A stretch of 64,000 bases of DNA, taken from contig NZ_JABXWI010000008.1 in NCBI RefSeq assembly GCF_014930365.1, positions 248,001 to 312,000 on the forward strand, read 5' to 3'. Origin of the DNA: Streptomyces caniscabiei (lineage in GTDB: Bacteria; Actinomycetota; Actinomycetes; Streptomycetales; Streptomycetaceae). Shown piece after piece: positions 60,946 to 64,000 of the stretch (the stretch's first letter is position 1; every line of letters starts with the position of its first letter). The translations under genes were made by a program, and so were the position numbers. The notes beneath the pieces are model-generated. The model worked only from the letters and a program-made list of their open reading frames with translations. It ran no database searches and was not told the origin of the DNA.

Positions 60946-63618
60946 CTAGGCCGACGGGCTCCCGGGGTGCGTGGCTCGATGGGCCGAGGCCGGACGCAGG
61001 GACAACAGATGGCTGCCGGAGGCGAGTTCGCCGACGGGCTCGGCGGGCCGCCAGCCGTCGGGGGCGCTGAACCGTCCGGTGGTGCCGGGCGGCAGCACGG
61101 CCCGCACCGTGAGGGTGTCGTCGCCGATCGACCAGGCGACGGACGCGGTGCCGTACGGGGTGACGACCGAGGCCTCGGCGGAGGTGATCGTGGCTCCCGG
61201 GCGGGGCGCGAACTCCATCGTGCGGTAGCCGGGGGAGACGGGCCGCAGCCCCGCCACCGACCGGTGGAGCCAGCCGGCGACGGCGCCGTAGGCGTAGTGG
61301 TTGAACGACAGCATCGTGCCGGCCTTCTCGACGTCGACGGTGCCGTCGGGACGGATCGCGTCCCACCGCTCCCACATGGTCGTGGCGCCGCGGTCGACCT
61401 GGTGGAGCCAGCCCGGACACTCGGGGTTGAGCAGCAGCTCGTACGCCTCGGCCACATGACCGGAGTCGCCGAGGGCGGGCAGCACGAACGGCGTGCCCAG
61501 GAACCCGGTGGCGATCCGGCCGCCGCCCGCGCGCACCAGGGCGGCCAGCTCCTTGGCGACGTCGGCGCGCTCACCGGCGGGCGCGATGTCGAAGCAGAGG
61601 GCGAGCGCGCAGCCCGTCTGGGTGGTGCGGGCGTGGTCCCCCCACTTGAGCCAGGCGGCCTCGGCGGTACGCCGGTGCAGGTCCGCGTAGCGTTCGACGT
61701 CGTCCGGGCGGTCCAGGACGCGGGCCGCGTCGGCGAGCAGCCGGGCGCTGTGCGCGACGAACGCGGTGGCGACGTACCCGGAGTCGGTGGTGGCACGCGC
61801 CGGGTCCTCCGGAGGCGCGGAGGGGTCGAGCCAGTCACCGAGTTGCGCGTTGCCGCTCCAGGTCCCGTCCTCGTCGAGGTGGGCGACGGTGAACTCGACC
61901 CAGGCGCGCATCGCCGGGTAGTGACGCGCCAGCATGCCTGGCCGGCCGTACGCCTCGAAGAGCGCGGTCGGCACGACGGTGGCGGCGTCGCCCCAGCCGG
62001 CGGCGGCTCCGGCGAACGGCAGCTCGGCGGGCGGGAGTTCACCGAGCGGTACGTCGGGGACCACCAGCGGGACCGCGCCGTCCGGCCGCTGCTGGATGCG
62101 GAGGTCGGTCAGCCAGCTGTCGAGGAAGGAGGCGCTGTCGTAGGTGGCGCAGGCGGTCGGGGCGAAGGCCATGATGTCGCCGGTCCAGCCGAGCCGTTCG
62201 TCCCGCTGCGGGCAGTCGGTGGGCACGGCGAGGAAGTTGCCGCGCTGGGAGCGTACGACGTTGCCGTACAGGGTGTTCACCCGGTCGTCGGAGCACCGGA
62301 ACTCGCCGATGCGCCGCAGGTCGCTGGCGACGACCTCGGCCTCGACCGCCTCGACCGTCACCCCCGGGGAGGCGACGATCTCGGCGTACCGGAAGCCGTG
62401 GAAGGTGAACTCCGGGGTCAGCTCGGCGCTGCCGCCGGCCAGCGTGTACTGGTCGGTGGCGCGGGCGCCGCGCAGGATGCTCGTCAGCAGGCGGCCGTCG
62501 GCGTCGAGGACCTCGGCGTGGCGCACGGTCACGGTGGCGCCGCGGGGGCCGTCGACGCGCAGCCGCAGCCAGCCCGTGAGGTTCTCGCCCGCGTCGACGG
62601 CGAGGGTGCCGTCGGGCAGGGTCCGCAGCTCGGGCCGGAGGAGCTGGACGACGCGCACGGGCGGATGGGCCCGCTGGGCCAGCCCGTTCGGCAGGGGCAG
62701 GACGGCGACCGGTTCCCAGTCGGTGTCGACGAAGCCCGGCAGACGCCAGCCGTCGGGTTCGTGGCGCAGGTCGCGTTCGCAGCCGTCGTACAGGTCCGCC
62801 GCGAGCAGGTCGCCGTAACCGCCCCTCCAGTGGCGGTCGGTGGTGACCATGAGCCTGGTCCCGTCGGCCAGGTCCACTTCGAGCTGGGCGAGCAGCGCCG
62901 TCGTGTCGCCGTAGACGTCGCGGTTCTTGTGCCAGGTGAGGTGGCCGCGGAACCAGCCGTCGCCGACGGCGGCCGACAGCGCGTTCGCGCCGGCGCGGAG
63001 CAGGGCGGTGACGTCGTAGGTGGCGTAGAGCAGCCGGTCGGGGTAGCTGGTCCAGCCCGGTTCCAGGAGGTCCTCGGAGACGGCCTGGCCGTTGACGGCG
63101 GTGCGGTGCACGCCGAGCGAGGTGACGTACAGCCGTGCGGAGACCGGCTCCGCCGGGAGGTGGAACTCCCGGCGGAGCAACGGCACGGGGCCGGGGGAGG
63201 TACGGCCCCGGTCATCGGGCAGGTGGACGGGGCGGGCGGCCCAGTCCACGTCGTCCAGCAGCGCGCCCTCCACCCGGGCGGTGTCGCTCCACCGCGTCCA
63301 CCCGAGGTCGGTGCGGACCCGGACGCGCCAGTACCGGACCTCGCGACTGGCCAGCGGCTGTGCGGGCCAAGGGAGGTCGGTGACCGTGTCGGCCACCACC
63401 TCCCCACTGGACGTGGCGTGATCGAAGGACGGGCCGGTCGACACCTCGATCTCGTAGGCGTGTTGCAGGATGCCCGGCCGTTCGCCGGAGAGCGACCAGG
63501 ACAGGCGTGGCATGGCGTACGCGGTCGCGACGAGACCGGAGTCGTCCGCCGTGCGCAGGTCGGTCACCGAGGTCGCGGTGTCCGTCGCGGGGGGTGGCGT
63601 GGGACCGGACGTGTTCAT
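60946..63618 (-). CDS. GH78 alpha-L-rhamnosidase
   Basis: The 890-residue enzyme follows the Bac_rhamnosid layout: a beta-rich N-terminus (VRYWRVRVRTDLGWTRWSDTARVEGALLD), a CBM67-like region (WFRGHLTWHKNRDVYGDTTALL), and the (alpha/alpha)6 catalytic domain. In that domain the key segment is DCPQRDERLGWTGD (catalytic acid, about residue 470) and GWGDAATVVPTALFEAYG. It releases rhamnose from plant glycosides or pectin side chains. There is no signal peptide, so it probably works on imported oligosaccharides. ATG 63618 overlaps the preceding hydrolase gene by four bases. Confidence 0.92.
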   Translation of the reverse strand: MNTSGPTPPPATDTATSVTDLRTADDSGLVATAYAMPRLSWSLSGERPGILQHAYEIEVSTGPSFDHATSSGEVVADTVTDLPWPAQPLASREVRYWRVRVRTDLGWTRWSDTARVEGALLDDVDWAARPVHLPDDRGRTSPGPVPLLRREFHLPAEPVSARLYVTSLGVHRTAVNGQAVSEDLLEPGWTSYPDRLLYATYDVTALLRAGANALSAAVGDGWFRGHLTWHKNRDVYGDTTALLAQLEVDLADGTRLMVTTDRHWRGGYGDLLAADLYDGCERDLRHEPDGWRLPGFVDTDWEPVAVLPLPNGLAQRAHPPVRVVQLLRPELRTLPDGTLAVDAGENLTGWLRLRVDGPRGATVTVRHAEVLDADGRLLTSILRGARATDQYTLAGGSAELTPEFTFHGFRYAEIVASPGVTVEAVEAEVVASDLRRIGEFRCSDDRVNTLYGNVVRSQRGNFLAVPTDCPQRDERLGWTGDIMAFAPTACATYDSASFLDSWLTDLRIQQRPDGAVPLVVPDVPLGELPPAELPFAGAAAGWGDAATVVPTALFEAYGRPGMLARHYPAMRAWVEFTVAHLDEDGTWSGNAQLGDWLDPSAPPEDPARATTDSGYVATAFVAHSARLLADAARVLDRPDDVERYADLHRRTAEAAWLKWGDHARTTQTGCALALCFDIAPAGERADVAKELAALVRAGGGRIATGFLGTPFVLPALGDSGHVAEAYELLLNPECPGWLHQVDRGATTMWERWDAIRPDGTVDVEKAGTMLSFNHYAYGAVAGWLHRSVAGLRPVSPGYRTMEFAPRPGATITSAEASVVTPYGTASVAWSIGDDTLTVRAVLPPGTTGRFSAPDGWRPAEPVGELASGSHLLSLRPASAHRATHPGSPSA

Positions 63619-64000
63619 CGCAGGAGGTGCCTCTGGAAGAAGCGCAGCGTGGACCCGTGCAGTGCGGTGCGGTGGGGGATGCTTCCCCAGTCGTGTTCCG
63701 CGCCTTCGACGATCTCCAGTTCGGCGTTCTGCCCGTAGTGGTCCAGGTAGCGGCGCGCGTACTCCACGGGTGCGATGTCGTCCTTGTCGCCGTGCAGGAT
63801 GTGGACCGGCCCGGTGTACGTGCTCGACCGTCCGTAGACGTCGAGGCCGGCGATGTCCGCGACCAGCGCGGCGCTCATCCTGTGGCCGCCTGCGTCGACG
63901 TAGCCCTTCTCCGCTATCTCGGGGGCGAGTTCGCGGCCCTTGAGGTATCCGCTGCCGATCTCGAACGGGGCGACCGCGGCCGGGGACCACAGGCACAGCG
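63615..64000 (-). CDS. Alpha/beta hydrolase, partial (5' end off window)
   Basis: Only the C-terminal 128 residues are visible. VHILHGDKDDIAPVEYARRYLDHYGQNAELEIVEGAEHDWG contains the acid (in HGDKDDI) and the histidine (EHDWG) of a serine alpha/beta hydrolase. It resembles prolyl-oligopeptidase or feruloyl-esterase-like hydrolases. The stop at 63615 overlaps the GH78 start by four bases (ATGA), so the two form an operon. The nucleophile lies outside the window. A role in removing ester decorations before GH78 acts is possible. Confidence 0.8.
   Translation of the reverse strand, partial: LCLWSPAAVAPFEIGSGYLKGRELAPEIAEKGYVDAGGHRMSAALVADIAGLDVYGRSSTYTGPVHILHGDKDDIAPVEYARRYLDHYGQNAELEIVEGAEHDWGSIPHRTALHGSTLRFFQRHLLR

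Overview
This is a very GC-rich window with strong third-position GC bias and frequent GTG starts. It carries gene families typical of Streptomyces or a close actinomycete: an XRE/DUF397 pair, DUF5133, an AfsR/SARP-type regulator, an NsdA-like TPR regulator, many SpoIIE-type phosphatases and RsbW-like kinases, and a DUF574 methyltransferase. Its make-up of regulators, secreted glycoside hydrolases and resistance genes looks like the accessory part of a Streptomyces chromosome. I see no rRNA, tRNA, transposase, prophage or CRISPR array.

Region 1 (1-6.4 kb) is miscellaneous: a partial DUF6624 gene, an ATP-binding anti-sigma-type kinase, an SDR, an NsdA-like regulator, an XRE/DUF397 pair, a P-loop protein and a DUF574 methyltransferase. 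Region 2 (6.4-21 kb) is a dense partner-switching stress-signalling island. Its core is a six-gene, translationally coupled minus-strand operon from 12713 to 6884: SpoIIE-like protein, RsbR-like, RsbS-like, RsbT-like, an RsbT/RsbX fusion, and a GAF/SpoIIE phosphatase. Two paralogous MarR genes flank it. Beyond it lie an anti-anti-sigma factor, two SigB/F/G-family sigma factors, DUF5133, two RsbW-like kinases, a PAS/GAF/SpoIIE phosphatase, a glutamate-cysteine ligase-type enzyme and a small helical protein. Three genes here have promoters with the same layout, GTGT-N15-GGGTA, as expected for a SigB-type sigma factor.

Region 3 (21-37 kb) holds a rifampicin monooxygenase (rox) behind a rifamycin-associated element, GNAT, squalene/phytoene synthase, a secreted GH5, DUF2993, P450, a VanX-like protein with a changed catalytic residue, a CHAP protein, a large SARP regulator, an acyl-CoA ligase, a second secreted GH5 and GalU. 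Region 4 (37-48 kb) holds a nitric-oxide module (truncated globin, flavohemoglobin, NsrR with two putative NsrR sites), a BtrH-like protein, a coiled-coil protein, a Tat-type exported deaminase, an SRPBCC/FAD oxidoreductase/SDR operon, an amidohydrolase and an ArsR/VOC pair.

Region 5 (48-64 kb) is a plant-polysaccharide utilisation cluster: secreted GH5-X2-CBM46-like endoglucanase, LacI regulator, intracellular GH43, a peptide-type ABC importer with a fused permease-ATPase, a second LacI, an HSL-type esterase, a GH78 rhamnosidase and an alpha/beta hydrolase running off the edge. The palindrome GAAACTTTC occurs at four operator-like positions, before the GH5-CBM gene and its divergent lacI, twice before GH43, and before the distant GH5 at 35-36 kb. 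This suggests one LacI regulon. A tandem repeat array with a 91-bp period fills most of the gap before the esterase.
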